Assembly (NCBI GenBank): GCA_964596775.1
Contig: CAZQVN010000005.1
Coordinates: 101,634 to 165,633 of the forward strand
Direction: 5' to 3'
From: CAZQVN01 sp964596775
GTDB lineage: Bacteria > Eisenbacteria > RBG-16-71-46 > JABDJR01 > JAWXBZ01
DNA length: 64,000 bases
The stretch's first letter is position 1, and each line of letters begins with the position of its first letter. Both the position numbers and the translations under genes were made by a program. Below, piece by piece: positions 17,423 through 26,047 of the stretch. The notes under the pieces are model-generated. The model searched no databases, was not told the DNA's origin, and saw only the letters and a list, made by a program, of their open reading frames with translations.

Positions 17423-17985
17423 TGGAAGAGCTGGTCCGCCAGATGCTCAAGGAACTCGGCGAGGATCCGGGCCGTGAAGGGCTCCAGAGAACCCCGCAGC
17501 GCGTGGAAAAGGCCTGGCGCTTCCTGACGAAGGGGTATGCCACGGACCCCCGTGAACTCCTGAACGGGGCGATCTTCGAGGAAAACGTGGACGAGATGAT
17601 CACGGTCCGCGACATCGAGCTGTACTCCATGTGCGAGCATCACCTGCTGCCGTTCTTCGGCAAGGCCCACGTGGCGTACATGCCGAACGGCAAGATCATC
17701 GGCTTCTCCAAGATCCCGCGCCTCGTGGACATGTACGCGCGGCGGCTGCAGGTGCAGGAACGCCTGACCCAGCAGATCGCGGAGACGGTGCAGGACCTGC
17801 TGAAACCGAAGGGCGTGGCCGTGGTCATCGAGGCGGTCCATCTCTGCATGACCATGCGCGGCGTCGAAAAGCAGAACAGCGTGGCGGTCACGAGCTCGAT
17901 GCTCGGCGGATTCCGCACCGACCGCTCCAGCCGCATGGAATTCCTGAACCTCATCCGCAGCCGGAAGAGTGACCTCTCGGCCTGA
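17422..17985 (+). CDS. folE: GTP cyclohydrolase I
   Basis: 187 residues from ATG 17422, overlapping the preceding stop (TAATG). It converts GTP to 7,8-dihydroneopterin triphosphate in the cytoplasm. Zinc ligands Cys71 and His74 are in SMCEHHLLPFFG and Cys142 is in HLCMTMRG; these correspond to the human ligands, and the GFSKIPRLV motif is intact. It normally feeds folate or queuosine, but here it sits between a PTPS-II-type enzyme and an SDR, which suggests that at least part of its product goes to tetrahydrobiopterin. The stop overlaps the SDR start by 17 bases, so translation is probably coupled. Confidence 0.97.
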   Translation: MEELVRQMLKELGEDPGREGLQRTPQRVEKAWRFLTKGYATDPRELLNGAIFEENVDEMITVRDIELYSMCEHHLLPFFGKAHVAYMPNGKIIGFSKIPRLVDMYARRLQVQERLTQQIAETVQDLLKPKGVAVVIEAVHLCMTMRGVEKQNSVAVTSSMLGGFRTDRSSRMEFLNLIRSRKSDLSA

Positions 17986-18709
17986 CGCCGGCCGCCTGGC
18001 CGGTCGGACCGCCGTGGTGACCGGGGGCGGACGGGGGATCGGGCTGGCCGTGTGCCTGGCGCTGGCCCGCGAGGGGGCGAATGTGGCTCCCGTGGCGCGC
18101 AGCGAAGCCGAACTCCTGGCCGCCGCGGAAGGGATCCGCAAGGCCGGGGGAACGGCCCCGGCGCATCCCTGCACCGCCGACGTGACCCGCTACACCGACC
18201 TGCAGGCGGTCTCCCGCCGGATCGGGTCGGAATGGGGCGCTCCCGACATCCTGGTGGTCTCGGCCGGCCGCGCCCTGTTCAAGGACATCGCGGACATGAG
18301 CGTGGAGGAGTGGGACCGCGAGATCGCCGTGAACCTCTCGGGGGCCTTCTACACGGTTCGCGCCTTTCTGCCCGCCATGCTGGAGCGCGGCACCGGCGAC
18401 ATCGTCACCATGGGATCCGTGGCGTCCATCAAGGACTTCACCGGCTGCGGCGCCTACGGCGCGTCGAAGTTCGGCCTCCGGGGATTCACCGGCGCGCTCC
18501 GTGAAGAGGTGCGCGGCCGGGGGCTGCGGGTGACCTCGCTCCTCGCCGGCGCCACGGAAACCGGAATCTGGGGCCCCGAACTTCCGGCGAAACCGGAACG
18601 CCTGATGCGCGCCGGTGCGGTGGCCGACGCGGTGGTGGCCGCGGTCACCGCGGATCCGCGGACGGTCGTGGAGGAGATCCTGCTCAGGCCGATCCTCGGT
18701 GATCTCTAG
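17969..18709 (+). CDS. Short-chain dehydrogenase, possible sepiapterin reductase
   Basis: 246 residues from GTG 17969 inside the end of folE. Classical SDR features: nucleotide site TGGGRGIG at 18-25, and the catalytic Ser150, Tyr163 and Lys167 (YGASK). Position after PTPS-II and GTP cyclohydrolase I makes sepiapterin reductase, the last step to tetrahydrobiopterin, the natural candidate. The C-terminus RTVVEEILLRPILGDL and the SKFGLRG segment recall, from memory, the Chlorobium sepiapterin reductase, but these segments also occur in other SDRs, so the substrate is inferred. The SD is poor, consistent with reinitiation after folE. Confidence 0.85.
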   Translation: MTSRPDAGRLAGRTAVVTGGGRGIGLAVCLALAREGANVAPVARSEAELLAAAEGIRKAGGTAPAHPCTADVTRYTDLQAVSRRIGSEWGAPDILVVSAGRALFKDIADMSVEEWDREIAVNLSGAFYTVRAFLPAMLERGTGDIVTMGSVASIKDFTGCGAYGASKFGLRGFTGALREEVRGRGLRVTSLLAGATETGIWGPELPAKPERLMRAGAVADAVVAAVTADPRTVVEEILLRPILGDL

Positions 18710-18730
18710 CCGGGGAAGTGTCCGACGCCG

Positions 18731-20617
18731 TCAGGCCGTGTTTCCGGACTCCTGAAGGGTCTTTCGCAGAACCGTGAGCAACCGGTCGCGCGTGAACGGC
18801 TTCAGCAGGAACGCCGACCTCGCGTCGGGCGGGGACTGGTCCCGGCCTCCTTCGGCATGCTCCCGGGAGTAACCGGACATGAACACCACCGGGAGGTCCG
18901 GAACCCTCTTCCTCAGTTCACCGGCCAGGCGGAGTCCGCCCATGCGCGGCATGACGACGTCGCTGACCAGGATGTCGACGTCACCGATCCGGTCCGCGTG
19001 ATCGTCGATGGCCTGCTGGCCGTCCCGCGCCTCGAGGACCGTGTACCCGGCCCGGTTCAGGAAATCGCGGACGATCTCGCGGATCAGGTCCTCGTCCTCG
19101 ACGAGAAGGACGGTCTCGCCCGATTCCCCGGGTTGCGGCTGCGCGGGTAGCGCGGGGGCGGCCCGTTCCGGCTCACTGCTGAGGGGAACGAGCAGCGTGA
19201 ACCGCGTTCCCTTCCCGGAAACGCTGTCCACGAAGACGTGCCCTTCCCCCTGGCGGACGATTCCGTACACCACGGCCAGCCCCAGTCCCGTCCCGCTGCC
19301 GGGTTCCTTCGTCGAAAAGAACGGCTCGAAGACCCGGTCGCGGATCGCCTCGTCGAGGCCCACGCCGTTGTCGGAAACCTCGAGAACGAGAAACGCCGAC
19401 GGGTCGACCGGAGTGTCGCAGCGCCGGACGTCCTCACGGGTCGCCGGGCGGGTGACGATCCGGATTTCGCCCCCTTCCGGCAGGGCGTCGCGGGCGTTGA
19501 CGACCAGGTTCATGAGGACCTGCTGCATCTGGGCCGGATCCGCCCGCACGGTCGAGGCGCCTTCGTTCAGGCTCAGCGAAAGCCGGATGTGCTCGCCGAT
19601 CAACCGCTCCAGCATTCCGGCCATGGCCACGGCCAGCCCGTTCAGGTCGACCGGCTCGCGCCGCTGGATCTGCCTCCGGCCGAACGCAAGGAGCTGGCCG
19701 GTGATGGACGCGGCCCGTTCCCCCGCCTCCTGGATCCTCGCGACGCCCGCCCGGCGGGGATCGCCGGGATCCAGCGATTCGCCGACCTGGGTGGCATGGC
19801 CGAGTATCACCGTGAGGATGTTGTTGAAGTCGTGGGCGATTCCTCCGGCGAGCTGGCCGATCGCCTCCATCTTCTGGGCCTGGATCAGGTGATTCTGCGC
19901 CTGTTCGAGTTCCCTCAGGCTCTCGGAAAGTTCCGAGGTGCGTTCGCGCAGGTCGGCGGTCAGCGCGGCGTTCTCCAGGGCCCGTTCCACGTGAGCGGCG
20001 AAGAGGTCGAGGAACGGGAGGTTTCGCTCGGACAGATCCTCGGGCCAGTACATCGCGCGTTTCTTTTCGGAGGCGTAGGCCATGAGGAGAACCGCCGGCC
20101 GGCGCCGGGCATTGCGGATGCAGAAGACAAGCAGGTTGCCCCGCGGCGCGTCGAGAATCGGCGATCCCGCCGGAAGCAGGCACGCCATCAGGCCGTCCGG
20201 AAAGCGGTTGACGCATGCCGATGGAAGATGGAACAGGCTCACCGGCGGAAGCGTGTCGAGCCAGGCCCCTCGACCGGGAGTCAGCGTTTCCGAACGCGTC
20301 CCGGTCAGTGAGGGAGCCGCAGCCACGACTTCACACATCCGTTCCGGGATGTTGATGCGCACCGCGGAAATGAAGTCGAGCGTGAACGCGCGGGACAGCG
20401 TCTCCACCGCCTTCTCGAGGATCCGTGCCGAGTCGTCCGAACCCGAGCAGAACAGGGCGAAGGAACCCAGGGCCCGCATGTTTTCCAGCTGGCAGTTCAG
20501 CTCGTTCTGGGACCGGTAGAGCCGCTGCTCCACCTGGACGAGCCGCTTGACCTGCTCGTTCAGCGCTTCATTGTCCCTGCGGATGCGTTCCATCTCTTCC
20601 GGGGAGCCGGCGTTCAA
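18731..20617 (-). CDS. Hybrid histidine kinase: GAF-like sensor, HisKA, HATPase, receiver
   Basis: 628 residues from TTG 20617, which overlaps the stop of the FIST gene; ATG 20593 is the alternative. A coiled coil (about 5-50) leads into a GAF-like region (55-215), a second coiled coil, a HisKA domain with His262 in GGIAHDFNN, an ATPase with NLVVNARDA, DNGVG and GTGLGL motifs, and a receiver domain with Asp553 in SDVVMP and Lys in LLKPF. There are no membrane segments, so it senses in the cytoplasm. No output regulator is adjacent, and the terminal receiver implies a phosphorelay to a partner elsewhere. Coupling to the FIST protein suggests that FIST gives it the signal. Confidence 0.93.
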   Translation of the reverse strand: MNAGSPEEMERIRRDNEALNEQVKRLVQVEQRLYRSQNELNCQLENMRALGSFALFCSGSDDSARILEKAVETLSRAFTLDFISAVRINIPERMCEVVAAAPSLTGTRSETLTPGRGAWLDTLPPVSLFHLPSACVNRFPDGLMACLLPAGSPILDAPRGNLLVFCIRNARRRPAVLLMAYASEKKRAMYWPEDLSERNLPFLDLFAAHVERALENAALTADLRERTSELSESLRELEQAQNHLIQAQKMEAIGQLAGGIAHDFNNILTVILGHATQVGESLDPGDPRRAGVARIQEAGERAASITGQLLAFGRRQIQRREPVDLNGLAVAMAGMLERLIGEHIRLSLSLNEGASTVRADPAQMQQVLMNLVVNARDALPEGGEIRIVTRPATREDVRRCDTPVDPSAFLVLEVSDNGVGLDEAIRDRVFEPFFSTKEPGSGTGLGLAVVYGIVRQGEGHVFVDSVSGKGTRFTLLVPLSSEPERAAPALPAQPQPGESGETVLLVEDEDLIREIVRDFLNRAGYTVLEARDGQQAIDDHADRIGDVDILVSDVVMPRMGGLRLAGELRKRVPDLPVVFMSGYSREHAEGGRDQSPPDARSAFLLKPFTRDRLLTVLRKTLQESGNTA

Positions 20618-21804
20618 GAGTCGGGGTCCCTTTCGTGAAAGGCGCAGAGAGCCACCGTGTAATTGTGATAGCGGGAGCGCCCCTCGATCGGGGCGATTTC
20701 CCCGAAGGTGTGAAACCCGATCCACGGCACGGCCGGTCCGAGGATCGACTGGAGCGGGCGGACGATTTCATCCGCGGCGCAGGGTCCGAACATGAGGCGG
20801 CCTCGTCCCGCGCAATCGAACTGGAGCACGAACGCCGGCTTGACCTCCGGGTTCGTTCCGGTCAGCGTCTGCGCGCAAATGCGGGCGCTTTCGCGGATGC
20901 TGTCGGGGTCGCGCCGGGCAATTCTGACCCGGGTCCCCGCGGCGATCCCGCCGCCGGGAAAGAACAGCGCGCCCGTTTCCCGGTCGAGCTGCAGCGGCGT
21001 GTGGATGATCTTGCTGCCGTCCCGCCTCAACTCCTCGGCCAGGCTCAGGTGCGCGATCCCCTCGGCATTCAGGTCCTCCGGGTCCCCGTCGAGAAACTCC
21101 CGGAAGACGGACCAGGCCGGCCGGTTGTCAATGGTGCGGAGCCACCCTCCGTCCGCCTCGGTCACGACGCGGTCCAGCCCGAGCGTCTGGCAGCCGTGGC
21201 TCACCTGGAAACGAACTTCGACGTTTCCGGTGACGAGGACGGCGGCCACGGAATCCGTCTCCGCCGTTCCGTCCAGGTACTGCCAGGTTCTCTCGAAGAT
21301 CATCGCGTCGCCGGCGGTGCCCCCGAGGACGGGAATCCCGGGAGGAAGTTCGGACTCCAGCGTTTCCAGCAGGCGGCTGCAGTTGCCGAGGAGACCGTCG
21401 GGAAACAGGAGGAGCGCCCGCGGGGTTTCGTCTCTCACGTTCCGGACGAAGTCCGCCAGTGTTCGGGCGCAGGCCGCCGGATCCGCGTGGTAGCCCGAGG
21501 CCAGGAAGGGCCGGAAACGGATGGTTTCCGAGCGAAACGCGCAGACCGCCACGGCGCGGTCCCGTTCGTCCGAGTCGGCGCCGGCGATGACGCCTTCACC
21601 GCTGCACCCGGAAACGCGGGCGGCACCGGTCACCGACCGCACGCCCCTGAGCAGCATCTCCTGGTCGTATCCGGACGTGCCGAAGACGAGAACGAAATCG
21701 GGTGCCCGGCCCTCGAAACGTGCGCAGGCCAGGCGGGCGGCTTCGCGTCCGGCACCTTCCGCATCCGCCGCAATGCTCTTGCCGACGCCGGCCTGGATGG
21801 CCAT
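20614..21804 (-). CDS. FIST domain sensory protein
   Basis: 396 residues from ATG 21804. It has FIST_N (about 30-225) with FVLVFGTSGY, VSGCSGEGVI and VLGGTAGD, and FIST_C (about 230-375) with the HTFGEIAP and YHNYTVALCAF ending. FIST proteins are proposed sensors of small ligands such as amino acids and often sit beside chemotaxis or two-component genes. The stop TGA overlaps the TTG start of the hybrid kinase, so the pair should be made in fixed ratio. No signal peptide is visible, so it acts in the cytoplasm. The ligand is not predictable. Confidence 0.93.
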   Translation of the reverse strand: MAIQAGVGKSIAADAEGAGREAARLACARFEGRAPDFVLVFGTSGYDQEMLLRGVRSVTGAARVSGCSGEGVIAGADSDERDRAVAVCAFRSETIRFRPFLASGYHADPAACARTLADFVRNVRDETPRALLLFPDGLLGNCSRLLETLESELPPGIPVLGGTAGDAMIFERTWQYLDGTAETDSVAAVLVTGNVEVRFQVSHGCQTLGLDRVVTEADGGWLRTIDNRPAWSVFREFLDGDPEDLNAEGIAHLSLAEELRRDGSKIIHTPLQLDRETGALFFPGGGIAAGTRVRIARRDPDSIRESARICAQTLTGTNPEVKPAFVLQFDCAGRGRLMFGPCAADEIVRPLQSILGPAVPWIGFHTFGEIAPIEGRSRYHNYTVALCAFHERDPDS

Positions 21805-21999
21805 GGATCCTCGATTCGGAAAGACGGGTTTGGCTCCGACCGGAGTTCCGCGGCGCCCCCCGAGGGGCCCCGCCGGTACGGTCGATCCTGGTGATGGCCG
21901 TCGGCCGAAACCCCGGCCGGTGGCGGCAATTTTCCGCCGGTAATGATAGCGGATTCGGCAGGGGGAGGCGCGTGGATTCTTCCGCTGCCGGGGGGCGGG

Positions 22000-23220
22000 T
22001 CAGTCCGAGGCGAGTTTTTTCAATTGCCGCACGAGTTCCGGCGTCGGGTAGGCATCGGCGGGCAAACCGAAGCGGATCTGGGCCGCACGGACCGCCGCCC
22101 TCGAATTGGCTCCCAGTTTGCCGTCGATCTTCTCCAGCGGATGGCCGTTCCGGTTCAGGAGGTCCTGAAGCTCGCGAACGCGCTCGAAACCGAACGCTTC
22201 CACCGGGCCGTTGCCCCGGCGCATCGCCGGCGCGCCGGCCAGCCGCGTGGCCAGGTAGGCCGCGGTCAGGGCATAGTTGAGCGACTGATTCCAGTCCGTG
22301 AACACGTGGAAATTCGGGCCGGCGAGGAAGGCCGGGCCGTTCCGCCCCATCGGGAGCAGGAGCGACGCACCGACATCCCCGCCGTCCAGTGCCGTGCCGT
22401 CGGCCCGGCGAACCCCGGCCCCGGCCCAGAACGAGCGGGGATGGGTGATCGACAGGTCGGCCTCCGCCCAGTCCATTTCGGCGGGCACCCGGACTTCCTC
22501 GAGCCACGGAGCGCCCCGGATCCAGCCGAAAGCCCGGATATACGCCGCGGCGGAGGCGACCGCATCCGCCGTGCTCCGGATCAGGTCGCGGCGACCGTCG
22601 TCGTCATAATCGACGGCGTACGTTTCGTAATGCCCCGGAAGGAACTGCATCTGGCCGAGTTCGCCGGCCCAGGAACCGATCATGGTCGCCGGTTTCAGGT
22701 CGCCCCGGTCGATGATGCGCAATGCCGCCAAGAGTTCCTCGCGGAACATCTCGCTGCGGCGGCAGTCCCAGGCCAGCGTGGCCAGGGAGCGGAGCACCGG
22801 CGTCTTTCCGGTGACGGCTCCGAAGTCGGTTTCCAGGGCCCAGAACGCGGCGATCGCCGGAGCCGGAACTCCGTAATCCTTTTCCACGCGGTCGAAGAGC
22901 GCGCGATGCTGCTCGATCTTCTTTCGACCAAGGTTGATCCGGTACGGGGTGGCGAGCTTGTCCGAGAACTCCAGGAAGTCCTGCCAGAAGAAACTCTGTT
23001 TGCGATCCCGGGCAATCGTGGACGGGTCGGCGGTCATGCCGTCGAAAACAGTGGAGAGCGTCTTCGGGGAGATGCCGGCCTCGGCGGCTTCGGTGCGGAA
23101 GTCGGTCAGCCAGGCGCTGAAGGTTGCGGTGTTTTCGCAGGGCTCGGTGCGGGCGGTGCCTGGCGTCGCCAGGGCGAGAATCGCGATGAGGATCAGTCGT
23201 TTGTACTGTTGGTGAAGCAC
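22000..23220 (-). CDS. Lytic murein transglycosylase, MltB-like, with peptidoglycan-binding domain
   Basis: 406 residues from GTG 23220, chosen because GGAGG lies seven bases upstream and the next residues form a signal peptide (LILIAILALATPGTART). The GH103/MltB-like domain shows the catalytic Glu130 in FWALETDFG, then WAGELGQMQFLP and YDDDGRRDL. A C-terminal PG_binding_1 domain lies at about 340-400 (LQDLLNRNGHPLEKIDGKLG). It cleaves glycan strands of the wall to 1,6-anhydro ends in the periplasm. There is no lipobox Cys at the signal cleavage site, so it is probably soluble, unlike E. coli MltB. It is divergent from the first kinase gene across 99 bases. Confidence 0.92.
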   Translation of the reverse strand: MLHQQYKRLILIAILALATPGTARTEPCENTATFSAWLTDFRTEAAEAGISPKTLSTVFDGMTADPSTIARDRKQSFFWQDFLEFSDKLATPYRINLGRKKIEQHRALFDRVEKDYGVPAPAIAAFWALETDFGAVTGKTPVLRSLATLAWDCRRSEMFREELLAALRIIDRGDLKPATMIGSWAGELGQMQFLPGHYETYAVDYDDDGRRDLIRSTADAVASAAAYIRAFGWIRGAPWLEEVRVPAEMDWAEADLSITHPRSFWAGAGVRRADGTALDGGDVGASLLLPMGRNGPAFLAGPNFHVFTDWNQSLNYALTAAYLATRLAGAPAMRRGNGPVEAFGFERVRELQDLLNRNGHPLEKIDGKLGANSRAAVRAAQIRFGLPADAYPTPELVRQLKKLASD

Positions 23221-23319
23221 GATCCGGCCTCCGGGATGGGAACGAACCGGCAGGGTAGCACAGCCTCCGTGCTGTGTTATCCTGCTGCCTCGTTTGACAA
23301 CAATCCGTGCGGAGGCGAC

Positions 23320-26007
23320 GTGAACGAACGGCTGGCCCACTACGAAATCCTTTCCAAGATCGGCGAAGGCGGCATGGGGGAAGTCTGGCGGGCGCGGGAT
23401 ACATCGCTGGATCGCGAGGTGGCCGTCAAGATCCTGCCGGACATGTTTGCGCAGGACCCGGAGCGCCGGGCCCGCTTCGAGCGGGAGGCCCGGCTGCTCG
23501 CGCAGCTCAACCATCCCGGGATCGCCGCCGTTCACGGGCTTCACGAAGACAAGGGCAAGACGTTCCTGGCCATGGAGCTCGTGCCGGGCGAGGATCTCTC
23601 GACGCGGCTGGCCAACGGCCCGCTGCCGGTGGACGAGGCGCTCAAGGTCGGCGCTCACGTGGCGGAGGCGCTGGAGGCGGCGCATGAGCAGGGGGTCATT
23701 CACCGCGATCTGAAACCCTCGAACATCGTCCTCATGCCGGGAGGGGCGGCCAAGGTCCTGGACTTCGGCCTGGCCAAGTCCATGGGACCTCAGTCGGCCA
23801 GTGGAAGCGGCCTGTCCCACTCACCCACGATGACCGTGGCCGGCACGATGGCCGGAATGATCCTGGGCACCGCGGCCTACATGTCGCCGGAGCAGGCGCG
23901 CGGCAAGCCGGTGGACCGGCGCACCGACATCTGGGCGTTCGGCTGCGTTCTCTTTGAATGCCTGACCGGCAAGGGGCTGTTCAAGGGGGAAACCGTTTCC
24001 GATTCCATCGGAGCCATTCTCCATCGGGAGCCGGACTGGAGTTCGCTTCCGGCCGAAACGCCGGCCGCCGTGCGGCTCCTTCTTACCCGCTGCCTCAACC
24101 GCGATCCGGAACAGCGGCTGCGGGATATCGGCGACGCCCGCATCGAGCTGGAGCAGGCCATTCGCGATCCCTCCGGGTCTTACCTGGGATTCGGCACTTT
24201 GTCGGGCGCGGCCGTGCAACCGTCGCCGGCGTCCGGAAAGGCTTCGCTGTTCCGGGCCGTGTCTGTCGGCCTTGCCGGACTGATTCTCGGCGGGGGGCTG
24301 ATGTTCCTCCTCCGCCCCGCGCCCGCACCCCGGCCGCTCCGCAAGCTGGATCTCGGAGTGACCATCGTTCCCGGACCGGACGGCAACAATGAGGCGCGGA
24401 TCGCGCCGACGGGCGACAGGGTGGTCTACTCCAGCGGCCCGCGTCTCTGGGTCCAGTTTCTCAATGAGCTGAACCCGCGACCCCTGGAAGGAACGGAGGG
24501 GGGAGCCGGTCCGTTCTGGTCTCCGGACGGGGAGCAGGTGGCCTATTTCCAGGGAAAGAAGCTCTGGCGGATCAGCGCATCCGGCGGCCGCCCGACGGCG
24601 ATCTGCGATCTCGGCGCCGCGCCGGCCGGAGGGTTCGGAGGCGCCTGGGGCGAGGACGGCCGGATCGTGTACTGCCGGGGCAACACCGGGCTGTTCGGGG
24701 TTTCGGCACTCGGCGGCGAGCCGACGGAAATCCTGCCGCTCGAGGAAGGGGACGGGGACTTTCATGAACCGTCGCTGCTTCCGGACGGATTCGTGATGAT
24801 CCTGCACACGGCGTCGGCGCCGCCGAACGTTCTGATGGCGGTTCGCAAGGGGGAACGGCACATCCTGCTCAAGGGGGATGACTCGCGGATGTGGCATCCC
24901 GTCTACTCGCCGAGCGGCCACATCCTGTTCCGCCGGGTCGGAGGAAGCGCCACCGCGGGCCTCTGGGCCATCCCCTTCGACGCCGGTTCTCTCGAGGCAA
25001 CCGGCGAGGCGTTTCTCGTCGCGGCCGATGCGGCCTCGCCGAGCCTGTCGCGGGACGGCACGCTGGCCTTCCTGAACGGCATCACGAGTTCCGGCGGAAC
25101 GGAACAGCTGTACCGGGTCGATCGAACCGGCAAGAAGCTCGAGGAGATCGGTCCGGCTCGTCAGCTCGGTGACGATCTCTCCTTTTCGCCGGACGGGCGC
25201 CGCCTGGCCTTCGGACAAACAGAGGGAGAGTCCAGCACTTTCGATCTCTGGGTTCGGGACATGGAGCGGGGGACGGAAACCAGGCTGACGAACGATGAAA
25301 ATCGATTCGAGTTTGATTATCAATGGAGTCCGGACGGCCGGAACATCTACTTTTGCACGTTCTTCAACGGCTGGACGGTCGGTGATCTGCAGACTTCGCG
25401 CGTGTCCTCGGATGGATCCGACCTTCCGGTCGAGGTCGTGCCCGGTTTTCCCGGCTCCGTCACGCCGGACGGGCAGCACATGCTCCTGACCCGGCCGCTG
25501 GGAGCGGACACCACATCCCTGAATCGAGAGTTGCCGAGGCGCATCGTGCGCGCTCCCCTGGACGGATCGGGGGAGGGGGAACCGGTGCTCCGCTCCCAGG
25601 ACGATCATGCCGGGTCGCCCACCCTGTCGCCTCGCGGCGATCTCCTGGCTTACGTGAGCCGCGCCTCGGGACGATCCGAGGTCTTTCTGAGCCGTTACCC
25701 GGAAGGGGTCGGTCGCTGGCAGGTTTCAACCCGGGGTGGCCAGGACGTCCGGTGGGGGCCGCGGGGTGATCGTCTCTACTATCGTGAAGATCACATGGTG
25801 ATGGAGGTCAGTGTCGCCCGATCCGGAGAGGCCGTGCAGCTGGGAGCGCCGACATCGCTCTTCGAGGTGGAGTCCAACGACTTCACCGTCTGGCCGGACG
25901 GTGAAACGTTCCTGATCGTCGGCTCGCCCGCCCGAAGCGACAACGAGGAGGAGCAGCGGATCGGCGTCAAGCTCGTGGCGGACTGGATCCGGGAATTTCG
26001 GAAGTAG
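23320..26007 (+). CDS. Membrane Ser/Thr protein kinase with TolB/PD40 propeller (1)
   Basis: 895 residues from GTG 23320, with GGAGG four bases before. The kinase domain (about 8-265) is complete: GEGGMGEV at 15-22, Lys37, HRDLKPSN with Asp130, DFG at 148-150 and MSPEQARGK. One membrane segment (VSVGLAGLILGGGLMFLL, near 305-325) separates it from a C-terminal propeller with many SPDG motifs, as in TolB/PD40 repeats, facing the periplasm. The layout suggests an external sensor controlling an internal kinase. The next gene, 40 bases downstream, encodes a close relative. The long upstream reading frame to 21943 is antisense to the transglycosylase and is not coding. Confidence 0.93.
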   Translation: MNERLAHYEILSKIGEGGMGEVWRARDTSLDREVAVKILPDMFAQDPERRARFEREARLLAQLNHPGIAAVHGLHEDKGKTFLAMELVPGEDLSTRLANGPLPVDEALKVGAHVAEALEAAHEQGVIHRDLKPSNIVLMPGGAAKVLDFGLAKSMGPQSASGSGLSHSPTMTVAGTMAGMILGTAAYMSPEQARGKPVDRRTDIWAFGCVLFECLTGKGLFKGETVSDSIGAILHREPDWSSLPAETPAAVRLLLTRCLNRDPEQRLRDIGDARIELEQAIRDPSGSYLGFGTLSGAAVQPSPASGKASLFRAVSVGLAGLILGGGLMFLLRPAPAPRPLRKLDLGVTIVPGPDGNNEARIAPTGDRVVYSSGPRLWVQFLNELNPRPLEGTEGGAGPFWSPDGEQVAYFQGKKLWRISASGGRPTAICDLGAAPAGGFGGAWGEDGRIVYCRGNTGLFGVSALGGEPTEILPLEEGDGDFHEPSLLPDGFVMILHTASAPPNVLMAVRKGERHILLKGDDSRMWHPVYSPSGHILFRRVGGSATAGLWAIPFDAGSLEATGEAFLVAADAASPSLSRDGTLAFLNGITSSGGTEQLYRVDRTGKKLEEIGPARQLGDDLSFSPDGRRLAFGQTEGESSTFDLWVRDMERGTETRLTNDENRFEFDYQWSPDGRNIYFCTFFNGWTVGDLQTSRVSSDGSDLPVEVVPGFPGSVTPDGQHMLLTRPLGADTTSLNRELPRRIVRAPLDGSGEGEPVLRSQDDHAGSPTLSPRGDLLAYVSRASGRSEVFLSRYPEGVGRWQVSTRGGQDVRWGPRGDRLYYREDHMVMEVSVARSGEAVQLGAPTSLFEVESNDFTVWPDGETFLIVGSPARSDNEEEQRIGVKLVADWIREFRK

Positions 26008-26047
26008 AGCGATGGCGCCTGCCGGCTCACTCCGTTAGTATGCCGCC

